The position numbers and the translations under genes were made by a program. Source: Odontocerum albicorne (lineage: Eukaryota; Arthropoda; Insecta; Trichoptera; Odontoceridae). Taken from it: 64,000 bases of DNA. Positions 52,266 through 62,424 of this stretch are shown in pieces (the stretch's first letter is position 1; every line of letters starts with the position of its first letter). The stretch is taken from the NCBI GenBank assembly GCA_949825065.1, contig OX463846.1, positions 6,777,366-6,841,365 of the forward strand, read 5' to 3'. The notes below the pieces were generated by a model, which searched no databases, was not told the origin of the DNA, and saw only the letters and a list, made by a program, of their open reading frames with translations.

Positions 52266-53530
52266 GTGTAATAAAAAATCTGAAAAAAATGTCGATTTAT
52301 TTTTTCATGCTTAATATCCTCAGTGAGATACAGGCAAAAACCTAGTTTACTGGGGATATGACAAATGAAAGGCGACAAACCCAGATCCATTAAAATAATG
52401 TATGTCTAAATTAAATTACCTGTTGTTTTTTCGCAAATAATGTATATTTCTTGTCATGTGTAATAATAAATAATAAAATAAATTAATAAAAATAGATATC
52501 GAACGGTGTGTACTCGTAGCAATAAGAAACAAAGTTAATGGAGTACTTAAACGTTTATTTTCAAACCAAACAGTTACAATATTTGCTAAAAATCAAGTCC
52601 ACAGCTGTATATTGAGTACTGACTTTAATGTATGTATGGAAGATGTTATTTTGAAGGCTTACATCTCTCCAGAGTTCTACTCGTAGATATGCCACAAGCT
52701 CTCGTCATTGGACGCTCATGGCTTCTAGATCCTTCATCACATCTTCTCGTTATGGAAGTCTCGGTTGGCCAATGAGCTGATAAATTCCGTTGTGTGACGT
52801 TATACTATCTTTGCTATCATGCTGCTGTTAATTTATTCCAAGTGTCACATCTACAAAAAATTACTTACATATGTTTTTTGACACTAAACGTTCTCATATT
52901 ACTCACCTTTAGATTTTTCGGAAAAGAAAAGGCCATATATAGTTCTGATGATTTTTCACTAAAAAATTAAAGGTTTCACCAGCTACCGTTATATCCTTAC
53001 ACTCAATTTATATATTTTTATTTTGTAAAACTATTAATCTGCCTATAATTGTGGGCGTGAATTCCGAGTTAGAGCACCCTCGAGGATGGTCTACTCTCTA
53101 AACGGCGATATAGCCTTTGTTACTTTTATTATTTCAGTCAATATTTTTCTATTTTCTCTAGTGCTTAGCTTGGTGTATAGCTGATTCAGATGTGAACATG
53201 TTTAGTTTAACAGTGTAGAGCTTAGAAGAATCGAGACTGAATTAACTAATTATTTGTAACATTTTCACTGACTTGCTGACACGACGGAATTATGTATGAG
53301 ATAAACACTGGTAATTGGGATTTTTGGTATTATTTATAAACGATATATTTCGTTTGAAAATCTTGATTACTTTCCTTTAAGTGTTCTTTTAAAAAATAAT
53401 AATAAACAGTATCAAACACATGCTGATTTGTTAATTTTCTTCCAAAATATACCACACCGGTATTTACGAGCTCACTGCCATTATTCAAAAAGGAGAAAAA
53501 AAATCATTTCTCAATTTTAATATTTAACCC
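52266..53530. other. No gene seen
   Basis: AT-rich, with a less AT-rich part at 52660-52860. GTCTACTCTCTAAACGGCGAT near 53090 repeats a phrase from 23412. Confidence 0.45.
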
Positions 53531-53539
53531 TAAAAGTAC

Positions 53540-54095
53540 TGGAGGACCCTGAGAAATGCCATGGGGTCACAAGCTCGATGAAAAGAAACTCCTGATATAT
53601 TCCTTCTCGCGGTGGGGGGCGAGCAACGACAGCAAAAATGTCAGCAGATATATAGATAGGGACCGAATGTTGGCAGGAATAAGCTGACGCCCAACTATGC
53701 ACGCTAGGCAATGTTGGTAAGGGCACTCTATTGTCCTGGAGAAGTTAAATACTCTCCGAAGGCGGAGGAGCCTTCGTGGTCTCTTATACGCGAGGGCATA
53801 GGATGTGGAAAGCAACGGGAAACTACCACACTAAAGGCTCAATGGCATCCCAAGAAACAGCAAAGATGAACAAGTCTCACATTTGCGACATGAAAATCTC
53901 CTGCACAATATACTGGAAGGAATGATTGAGGGATCGATTGGCAGAGGGCGTCCTCGCCGTGAGTACCTGGAACAAATATGCCACGATATTGACTGCACCT
54001 CCTATACAGAGCTCAAGAGGATCGCTGAAGACCGAGCGGAGTGGAAGAGGAGATGCAGAACTTTGCTGCTAATCAATTCCCAAGATTGAAACTGA
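53540..54095 (+). pseudogene. Composite non-LTR retrotransposon: leader joined to C-terminus
   Basis: 53540-53880 is GC-rich (GGAGGAGCCTTCGTGGTCTC; GGATGTGGAAAGCAACGGGA; ATGGCATCCCAAGAAACAGC) and looks like the leader of a LINE with a short MNKSHICDM start. It is followed at once by an open frame RHENLLHNILEGMIEGSIGR, GRPRREYLEQICHDIDCTSY, TELKRIAEDRAEWKRRCRTL ending in a stop at 54089. The GRGRPRR-YL-QI and LK-IAEDR-EWR motifs are the extreme C-terminus of a non-LTR RT protein. Endonuclease and RT domains are missing between. Confidence 0.75.
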
Positions 54096-54585
54096 GGAAG
54101 TATATTTAACTTTTAGTAACCAATTATTTCTAGAATATATCGCAAAATATCGCAAAAAATCTAATGAAATCAAATAAAACTGTAATACTTTAATATCGAT
54201 ATGTACTCTTAAGTGCTTTGTGATTAATTTTTATTACATTCCTCACTTAAATACAACTATAAATATTTCTCAAGCTGGTTTAGTATTTACTCCAATTTGA
54301 CAATGCGGGCTATTTCTTTTCTCGTTATGTTCCTTATTGTTTTTATCTGATAGGGTTGTTCAAATAATATATTTTCAGCCACCCTTTAGAGAATGAATGG
54401 ACGAAATGGGATAAAAAAAACTATCGGTGTACAATTAAGGCTCTTTCTCTTTTGATAATAATAGAAAGTGGTAATGGAAAGAACAACATTATTTTCTTTC
54501 TTACTTCGTCTACGATACAACTTCTTGAGAGGTATTGATGATGAGTTATGTCAATTTAATATTTTTCTTATTTATTTTAACATGA
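54096..54585. other. No gene seen
   Basis: AT-rich sequence. Confidence 0.5.
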
Positions 54586-54630
54586 CAACATCCGTGGCCT
54601 AGTTGGTAAGACGCATGTCCTCAAACTCAT

Positions 54631-54883
54631 TTAACACGTTCACTGCGTATAAAATGTCATACAGAGATGCTGAAAATTCGCGAATTTTTGAAAACCCATA
54701 ACTTTGTTAAAAATCAAATTCTACTTTCTATTGAAACATCATATATAAGTGTATTCATTCGTGTCTTCAAAACACATGAAACCGGCGACGAATCCTTATC
54801 GGGAGACGTTTATGAGTGCACTCAACATTCAAGGCTATTTTGTATGGACACGGGAGCCGTGTTCAACGCAGTGAACGTGTTAA
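54631..54883. mobile_element. TTAA-target MITE, family T2
   Basis: TTAA at both ends (54631-54634 and 54880-54883). Inside, exact 14-base terminal inverted repeats CACGTTCACTGCGT (54635-54648) and ACGCAGTGAACGTG (54866-54879). Internal length 245 bp, no transposase; a 75-codon frame (54667-54894) crosses the right end and is not a gene. The TTAA target and short TIR point to piggyBac-type mobilisation (inference). Different from family T1. Confidence 0.92.
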
Positions 54884-54952
54884 ACCCAGATTAAAAAAAA
54901 AAAAGGATTCCACTCTGGTTTTCATTTAATGCCTCTTAAACATATTTCTAGT

Positions 54953-55200
54953 CGTAATTTGTTTTATCAAACACTGTTTATTCCACTTTTTGTAACGGTA
55001 TAACCCTACCGGTTTCAAGGCTTTCATCTCATCATCATGGAAGCATAAACAAGTTTTGTTTGTACCCCCCTGATGATGAGGTGAAAGCCTTGAAACCCGT
55101 AGGGTTATACAGTTACAAAAAGTGGAATAAACAGTGTTTGATAAAACAAATTACTATGTCTTGAAACCTCCACGATATTAATGCCTTAACAATAAGTAAT
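54953..55200 (+). mobile_element. Hairpin retroposon, most complete copy
   Basis: 248 bp, flanked by ATATTTCTAGT (54942-54952) and ATATTTCGAGT (55201-55211), 10 of 11 identical. Structure: TAATTTGTTTTATCAAACAC, arm to AACGGTATAACCCTACCGGT, TTTCAAGGCTTTCATCTCAT; apex CATGGAAGCATAAACAAG-TTTTGTTTGTACCCCCC; inverted arm CTGATGATGAGGTGAAAGCC, TTGAAACCCGTAGGGTTATA to CAGTGTTTGATAAAACAAAT; unpaired 3' tail ATGTCTTGAAACCTCCACGA, TATTAATGCCTTAAC. Arms about 100 bp. No ORF. The 3' tail present in all tail-bearing copies gives the orientation. Confidence 0.93.
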
Positions 55201-55275
55201 ATATTTCGAGTTGGTTGGAAGGTATTGCCACGAGCAATAATTCCGTCAGGTTCTACTATATACAACGATAATGTA

Positions 55276-55520
55276 CAATACAATTATAGATAATGTGATA
55301 TATATTTAAAAAAAAAACAAGACAAATAAAAACAATGCAAAATGTATTCTCTAAAATTATATTGGTCGGTTTTTCTCCTGTTATTTGCCTTGACCTCGAT
55401 AAATAAGGATTTACCTGTGTCTAACGGGAAGCATATGAATTAGAAAAGTAAGTTGACACTTGATTCATTATTTTTCATATTAACCAGAAAAATACTTTGT
55501 AACAAAAATATGTATAACTG
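55276..55520. other. No gene seen
   Basis: AT-rich sequence. Confidence 0.5.
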
Positions 55521-55524
55521 AGAT

Positions 55525-55842
55525 GAGCTCTGCAGTCTAGTCGGTAAGACGCTTGTATTTCACTCAAGGGATTTTGAGATCGATTTCGGGTGATACCCAA
55601 AAAAATGAATTCAGTCCGATTAAAGAGTTTGTCTAAAAACAAAACTCGATTTTTTTTACGCGTGTGAGTATTGATATGTGTAGTATTGCTAACTTGTGCG
55701 ATGACGAAATATGTTTACCAGACCTTCTTCAAAGCTCCTAAGCCCGAAATTTTGATTAATGGAGCCGAGGATTATGTTGTCTCCCGGACATGAACGCATT
55801 ACTAATTCAGATATATTGAAGGTTACTTAATGAATAAATTAA
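55525..55842 (+). mobile_element. SINE-2, longest copy
   Basis: tRNA-like head: CTGCAGTCTAGTCGGTAAGA (A box), GATTTTGAGATCGATTTCGG (B-box region). Body: GTGATACCCAAAAAAATGAA, TTCAGTCCGATTAA, GTAGTATTGCTAACTTGTGC, AATGGAGCCGAGGATTATGT, CTCCCGGACATGAACGC, end CAGATATATTGAAGGTTACT. Head and end match the minus copy at 18105-18483. No GCAATAA stem-loop. Confidence 0.7.
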
Positions 55843-56084
55843 TGTATTTATAGGAAATATGTTTGAAACTTAAGAGTTGTTTACCAGCCATAGAAACATT
55901 GACTTAAAAAAAATACAAAATATTAACAATTACAAAACAAAACAGCACAATTTGAAACACGCACATCCCATGATATTACTAATGTATAAAACGCTAACGA
56001 TTTTGACATCGAAATAATAAATATTAAATACAGTCATAGAAAATACAACGTAATTGATTATTTACATCCATACATACCATCATG

Positions 56085-56905
56085 TCAGTTTTCTGTCGGA
56101 GTAGGTTGAGGACAGAGCGTCTGACTTTCCTATCTTAACACACGTCCTTAACCTCTTTTACATCCATATACCTTCTCATACAGCTCCTACGATTTCTCCG
56201 ACTTCTTACATTTCCTTGTTTCAAAATGTTATTTACTTTATCGAATCATAATTTAGTTGGTTTTTCTCTACTCACATTTACGCTGTATATTTTTTTATTT
56301 GACTTTCTTCATTCATTCGTTTTACGTGCACAAACCATATCAGAGTATTATTCTTTATTTAACTTAATACAACCTTAAGTTCTCGTGCATTCCTTATCAC
56401 TATATTCCGTATTCAAGCATAAATTGTAATGTTTTCTTTTTAATCCACGCATTTCTTCAGCATTTATTCGGCAACTTTTAGTATTTTTCAAAGTCCACGT
56501 TTCACTCCTTTACATCAAATTTGATACTTAAATACTATTGTAGACTTGTCATCTTAGCAGATTTTGATACTATCTGGTTTAACTTAGTAAGTTTAAGTGT
56601 CGCATTGACTTTGTTTCTTATCGCTACAAGACGTTCAATGCCCCTCATAACTCATCCATTATTTGAAAAATTCTACTCGAAAAGCAAAATTCTCCAACTT
56701 GCTCTGTATTGTCATCGTAGTCATACTGTCTGGATCGAGTACTCGTATTTAAGTTTTTGTGCGTACCTCATTGACTTTGTTTCCTATCGCTACAAGACGT
56801 TCAATATCCCTTATAACTCATCCATTATCTGAGAAATACTACTTGAAAAGCAACAATCTTCAACTTGCTCTGTATTATCATCTTTGTAAATTAAGATACT
56901 ATCTA
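56085..56905 (-). pseudogene. Non-LTR RT relic with an internal duplication
   Basis: Minus strand from about 56900 to 56085. The segment equivalent to FSYLG...ERRVxIGNKV (plus: CATTGACTTTGTTTCTTATCGC, ACAAGACGTTCAA) occurs twice, at about 56595-56720 and 56760-56885, some 160 bp apart. The 3' end has GACGTCTGACTTTCCTATCT-like and CATCATGTCAGTTTTCTGTC sequence, the usual family terminus (56088-56150). Many stops. Confidence 0.78.
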
Positions 56906-57595
56906 GTTTGAGTATCTTAATATTATATCGGAAGCTTAATATTATATTAAGTCGAGAGTACCGCAAACAACAGATTTTTATATCTTTTATCAAGGTTCGT
57001 TGAACGTTTGTTTGTTTCTCATTATATGTTAACAACAAACAGAATAAATTTCCCTGCTAATGGTTATTTCTTTGTGTTATCGATTGCTCCAAAAGCGGTT
57101 TGCGAGGTGCCCCTAAAACGTGCCGTTAAATCATTCCAATTTTCTTCAGGCAAAACAAAAGCGAGTAATTCATTTTTATTCCATCCCCCTTTGGAAACAA
57201 CATTTGTTGAAATTATATCCACTTCAAAGATGTTTTCCATTCAATCGAAACGGAAAATAAATAAGCTTTCGATTATTATTATCGTTCTCCATGACTAGCC
57301 CAATTTTTTTTTCAAAGTTGAATAATTTTGAATAAATATTATCCATGTTCACTTTGTTTTTCTTTTGTGATTCAATCTGATTCTGTAGAATAAACAAATT
57401 GAGTGGTTTATTTGATATTTTATTCTCGAAACTGAGAGTGTTTTTTTAACAATAAACTTTGTTTATGTTTTTGATATTTTGTATAAAAAAAAAGGGTGAA
57501 ACCGAAAATCAAATATATCATATAGAAATTTATAGAATTGAACGTTATTCATACGAGACATCATTTTTATCTCCATAGCAGTAGTCCCAGCTCAA
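56906..57595. other. No gene seen
   Basis: AT-rich. The 96-codon frame at 57008-57298 has no recognisable domain. Confidence 0.45.
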
Positions 57596-57599
57596 CGGT

Positions 57600-57995
57600 T
57601 TTAGATATTTGAATACATATAGAGAAGTAAGTATGACAGAATTCAGACTGAAGTGATTAAGGATGAATTAGAACTTAAGACTGATGTGTTGAATAAGATG
57701 AAGACGAGCATTCTGAGATAATTTAGGAATGTTGAACGAATTAATGAAGAAATAATAACAAAATAAATAAACAGTACCAATATGAGTAAGAGGAGTGATA
57801 GAGGAAGAACAAAGAAAGTATGGTTAAATCAAATGAATGTTATTTTTAAAGAAGAAAATGTAAAAAGTCAGGGATATCGCAGAATTTGCATGAAAAAGTG
57901 TATGGATGCAGTAGAGGTGAATGATGTGTGTCGCGGTAGAAAAATCGGGCGCTCTCTCTTCTTTGTCAACCCCGACAGGGAAACGGTGTGATGGA
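57600..57995 (+). pseudogene. RTE-like C-terminus, last 70 codons open
   Basis: ELELKTDVLNKMKTSILR and a stop, FRNVERINEEIITK, then an open frame MSKRSDRGRTKKVWLNQMNV, IFKEENVKSQGYRRICMKKC, MDAVEVNDVCRGRKIGRSLF and FVNPDRETV ending at 57991. It shows the whole C-terminal order GRxxKVWLNQM, Lys-rich helix, MD-VEVNDVCRGR and a final P-R-T. The best reference copy for the relics at 0.7, 10.3, 20.6 and 36.7 kb. Confidence 0.9.
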
Positions 57996-58134
57996 ATATT
58001 TTTAGTTGAATAATATTGTAACGATTTAGACATGTTTGTTAAGTTTAAGTATTTTGTCGTTATTCTCTCAAGTCAACGATACATTCAACTAGACGATGGT
58101 GGACGGTCATCACATTCACGCCTGTCTTGCCTGA

Positions 58135-58530
58135 GTGTCTCTTTGCCTTGCTCTATTGTCATGTCTCATTGGAGCTAGGCAAAGAGAATATATAACCACT
58201 TCATTCGATCCTAGCACACATCTTTTGTTTCTGTCATATTCATACAACTTCTGTCATAACCTCGTCATGCATAGTCTCCTATTATCAATTTATTTTACTT
58301 TTCTCTTTTTCAGAATTTTATTTACTTTGTATTTGTGCCATGTTTTCTCAGTCTTCCTAAACTTCTCGAACCTTCTATACTACTTGTATCAATTGCTTTC
58401 GTTAATATTTCAACATTTATTCTTTCAAGGTGGCTGAACCACATAAATTCTCCTTTCTTAATCTGAATACTTGGATATTCTTTCAATTCAAATTCTTTCC
58501 TTTGTTTCATATTAGAAATCAATCATGAAA
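58135..58530 (-). pseudogene. Non-LTR RT C-terminus relic
   Basis: Minus strand: KGEFMWFSHLERINVEILTK, then AIDTSSIEGSRSLGRLRKHG, equivalent to RLSWFGHVERMN...GRGRPRR in active relatives, followed after a stop by RRLCMTRL and CLAPMRHDN. The open part spans 66 codons. Confidence 0.82.
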
Positions 58531-58888
58531 TTAATAAAAAAAATATTTTGTAAAGTAGAAAGACATGTGGTTTGTTAACTTGAAAAATAAATAATATATA
58601 CCATTGGAAATTATTTTTGCTTTGAGTTCAATAAATCTTATTTTAAATGTAGTTTTAATGTACTAATATATTTATACTATTTTTTTCTTATTTTGAATTA
58701 AAGCAGAATTGAAAATTTAGTATTATATTCATTTATAATACTTTTCTTGATAAAATTGATTAGTATTTTAATATTGCAATAGTTAAAATTTTTTATCAAT
58801 CAATAGTTTTATTTTGGTAACAAGTACAACGATTTTTTCATATGTTTTTTTGGTTTGCAATTTATATCCTCCTTACCTGATTTAATCA
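58531..58888. other. No gene seen
   Basis: AT-rich sequence. Confidence 0.5.
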
Positions 58889-58889
58889 T

Positions 58890-59112
58890 CATCATAATTT
58901 TTTTCTTATTATATTTTATTACAATTTGGTTGTTAACTATTCAACCTTGTGAATTATTCCCATATTACAATATCTTACAACCAACCAGAAAGATGTTTCA
59001 AAGTCTGAAGGGAAACCAAACTATTACATTTTTTTTAAATCGGGAACCAACGAAAATTGAATCCGTAACCTTTGAGCTAGAAGACAGGTATTTAATTATG
59101 TAAGTCACGGAT
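58890..59112 (-). mobile_element. SINE-1, old copy
   Basis: Minus strand: head CCGTGACTTACATAATTAAA, B-box region GGTTACGGATTCAATTTTCG, GGTTCCCGATTTAAA, CTTTCTGGTTGGTTGTAAGA, tail degraded (TATTGTAATATGGGAATAAT), end near 58895. Confidence 0.78.
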
Positions 59113-59685
59113 TTTCTAGTTAATGAAGATGTCTTCAAAATAAACGGTACATTAAAAAAAACGGTACTTTTCGTAACTTTTGTTTGCTTTTCATCTCGTG
59201 TTAAAATTTATAAAAAAGAATTTTCCAACCTGTGTCCAATTAAAAATACCTTATAAAGATATTTTTAAAGCGAAAACAATGATTCATCCATCATCCCGAT
59301 CAAAATTATTGGCAGGTTATATTTTGCAAAGGCGTTTAAAACCCCCGTAATTAACACATCATCCGCTATTCCCATTGAGTTTCTTTTCACGGCCCTAAGG
59401 CTCTGTGATTAATGATGGCCAAATTGAAAGAACATTATTAGTTTTAAAAAGCATTTTGGCGTAAAAACATTGAGAAACGCGCAGACGAAATCTATTTTCT
59501 CGGCCCGTTTCAGTTAATAGATCGATCGATTTGTCATTGTCCGGTGAACAGAATATACCAGAGTTAACCAACTATTTGTTGATTGAGTGCTTTTTACGTT
59601 TCACCCATAACACTTTGAAATATATTTTTAAATAATTTATTATGTCTAAAACAATACATTTATTAGTATTAAACATTGATAGACA
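59113..59685. other. No gene seen
   Basis: AT-rich sequence. Confidence 0.5.
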
Positions 59686-59699
59686 TAAAACAACTGAGA

Positions 59700-59782
59700 A
59701 TCCACTCTTCACGCACTTGTTCCATGAGACTGAATGAGAGAATTCTTCACACACTGGTTCCATGAGACTGAATGAGATAATT
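59700..59782. repeat. 41-bp tandem duplication
   Basis: Two copies of GTTCCATGAGACTGAATGAG with the surrounding CACGCACTT/CACACACTG. Confidence 0.9.
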
Positions 59783-60049
59783 ATCAATGTAATATATTGC
59801 TTGCTTACCAAGTTCAAGTTTCGTTCGATTTTATTCAGGCAATTGGACTTTTAGACTTTTTTTCATCAGAATATATTATGTTACTGACACTTAATCGTGG
59901 CTTTTCATTATTTATTGGAGCAGGATTGCTGTAATAGAAACAAATATTTTACATAATTCAAAATAAATTTACTGGTCAAACATTTCATGGAAAGGCAAAC
60001 TGTAGAGTGCAAGAACGTATTTTTTTTTAAATTTACTATTTTCTGAATA

Positions 60050-60385
60050 ATATAGAACTACTACATTAAGCAAGGCATGCGGATAAAGAACTACTACATT
60101 AGGCAAGGCATGCTAATAGAGAACTACTACATTAGACAAGACATGCAAATAGAGAACTACTACCTTAGGCAAGGCATGCTAATAGAGAACTACTATATTA
60201 GACAAGGCATGCTAATAGAGAACTGCTACATTAGACAAGGCATGTGAATAGAGAACTACTACATTAGACAAAGCATGCGAATAGAGAACTACTCCATTAG
60301 GCAAGGCATGTGAATAGAGAACGATTACATTAGGCAAGGCATGTGAATAGAGAACGATTACATTAGGCAAGGCATGCGAAAAAGT
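60050..60385. repeat. About 34-bp minisatellite, ten units
   Basis: Unit AGAGAACTACTACATTAGGC, AAGGCATGCTAAT, with GACAAGGCATG and GATTACATT variants grouped towards the right end. Confidence 0.96.
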
Positions 60386-61195
60386 AGTTTCATTTCACGT
60401 ATTTTCTTTGATATAAAAAAAACACTCGGCTTAAACAATCATAGTTCCAATTCACATTCTTATACATATTACAAGTTATCACTAATACATATTACAAGTT
60501 ATCTTATACATATTACATTATTACAAGTTATCACATATACAATTCCAAACCACATTTTAATATATATTTTCACATCCAAATCATTCATCACATGATCTAC
60601 ATTAGTCATGAAATTTAAATCTAAAGTTTTTAACAAGGGTGCGAGACTTTTGACTAATTTTAATAATATTATCAAAAATGTTTATAAAAACATCCGCTCA
60701 AAACAAAATAATATTAGACATGAATACATATCCAAAGGTTATGATTAAATATTCATTGATTGAAAATTTAAAATAAACAACACTGTAAGGGGCTGGCGAC
60801 ATGTACTTACAACCCCCATACTAAGTGGCACAAAAATAATACATTGAGAGTACGGCACGAATGCAGGAAAATAAAATAAACAAAAGTATTTCCAATGCAT
60901 TTAACAACAAATCGTCTCTCTGAATTATTTTTTCTTAACGGAACTTATATACTGGACTTTCTTGTACATTTCCATGCATTGTCTTCCTTATCTGCACTCT
61001 GCCTTTGTCTTTTATTTCTTAACTTTTCTCCTTTATTTTCAAAGATTTAAAATAGTCGCATTCGATCTTCCAAGACATGCATGAAATGAAGTGAGATGTG
61101 TGTTACGCAGAGTAGTATCTTATCACCTCATCGAAGAGAGCGTCCGTGTCCTGAAAAAAAATTGTTTTTTTTTTAAAGATGTGAAGAAAAAATTG
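60386..61195. other. No gene; short simple repeat
   Basis: 60455-60545 repeats ACATATTACAAGTTATC four times. The rest is AT-rich with no recognisable features. Confidence 0.6.
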
Positions 61196-61201
61196 AGATT
61201 A

Positions 61202-61808
61202 TTAACCTTTTCCTTCCTGTATTAAAAAAATCCGCGCGTTCCGGTGCTGTGTATTCAATACATATCAATACAAATGAAAAAATGAGCGATTTAAAATTCG
61301 AAAAATAAGAATATTCATAGCCAATCACTTAAATTAATTAAATTTGAAGTCAAAAGTGATATTAATTGAAATTTAATTGCTGAAAACATGAAAAAATATC
61401 GGCCGACGTTCACGAAACGGGTGAGGCGACCACCTCAAATGGCTACTAGAAAGCCACTGAAGAGAGAAAAGCGAGCGAACTGAGATTCTATTTCTTGCGT
61501 TCCCATATACCGAAATAGAGTGAGAGTGAGATGTGAATAGCGTCGCTTCCTCACCCATAGCGGTTGTTTTAGAATAAATGTACCTACATCACACGCTGAC
61601 ACACGTTTGATTGTATTGGTGAATTTATTCCCGATTTTCACAAAATATATCTGATTTGGCCGATAAGTGCTAATTATTATTATTTTTGAATTCAATGCGT
61701 AAATGTATTACGAAGTAATACCTAAAATCTGAACCTAATATTTATTATATTTATAGAGATATTAATGTTTTTAGTACTAGTTACACATCACAGGGAAGGA
61801 AGGGTTAA
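61202..61808. mobile_element. TTAA-target MITE, family T1, copy 3 (best ends)
   Basis: 607 bp with TTAA at 61202-61205 and 61805-61808. Left TTAACCTTTTCCTTCCTG; right in reverse TTAACCCTTCCTTCCCTG: terminal inverted repeats of about 14 bp. Colinear with copy 1 (15488-16092) throughout, at an estimated 80-85% identity. Open frames on the minus strand (60-86 codons) are not shared with copy 1. Confidence 0.92.
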
Positions 61809-61985
61809 GCACGCAAAATAATTTCGACATAACGTGAACTATTGCTGCTCAATTTAATACCATTGAAGACTGTTTCAAAACTCTGACGTATGGTCATACT
61901 TTCTAAGGTTAAATATGAATCAGATACAAACGTTTTATATCCTCTCCAACCTACTCAACAACTTAAATAACAAACGTCATCATAA
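61809..61985. other. No gene seen
   Basis: AT-rich sequence. Confidence 0.5.
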
Positions 61986-61989
61986 TGAT

Positions 61990-62106
61990 AAGTATTATCA
62001 TACATAAATAATGGGAGCATACAAAATTTTCATCATTATACATAAGTAATGGGAGCATACAAAATTTTCATCATTATACATAAGTAATGGGAGAATACAA
62101 AATCAG
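61990..62106. repeat. 43-bp tandem repeat, three units
   Basis: Units of ATTATACATAAGTAATGGGA, GCATACAAAATTTTCATC; the third ends early. Confidence 0.93.
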
Positions 62107-62424
62107 GGATGTTGTATTCGACTTAAAACAGGCAGAAAATTACATACATGTAACATATGTTATTAAGGTAATGTATGAAAGTAAACATCTTGCGGCTTGA
62201 CTTGGAGACCTGATTACGCCAACTCAGTTTTTTTCATAAATAAGGGATAATTATTTTTTACATATGATGGATACAAAATTACAGGATTATCAGTTTTCAT
62301 AGAGAAAAAATATTGGAATATTTTTGATAGAAGACGTCTATTTCCCATGACAATAGATTGTGATTTTAGAGCGTTCATCAGACTGTTTTCTTTGGATCAT
62401 TTCGTGATCACAATTCATGATCTT
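62107..62424. other. No gene seen
   Basis: AT-rich sequence. Confidence 0.5.

Larger units (their letters stand above)
54588..55275 (+). mobile_element. SINE-1 split by two other elements
   Basis: Head 54588-54630 (CATCCGTGGCCTAGTTGGTA, AGACGCATGTCC), interrupted by the TTAA MITE; body 54884-54952 (ACCCAGATTAAAAAAA, CCACTCTGGTTTTCATTTAA, CATATTTCTAGT), interrupted by the hairpin retroposon; tail 55201-55275 (GAGTTGGTTGGAAGGTATTG, stem-loop TTGCCACGAGCAA, TCCGTCAGGTTCTACTATAT, ACAACGA). About 35 bp with the B box are missing at the MITE junction. Confidence 0.9.

Noticed and set aside
53567..53815. Minus-strand ORFs over the composite LINE
   Set aside because: Antisense shadows of GC-rich retroelement sequence.
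54953..55200. Confirmed hammerhead ribozyme
   Set aside because: CTGATGA and GAAAC occur in order, but stem II has mismatches and stem I cannot be closed next to the core; kept only as a hypothesis to test.
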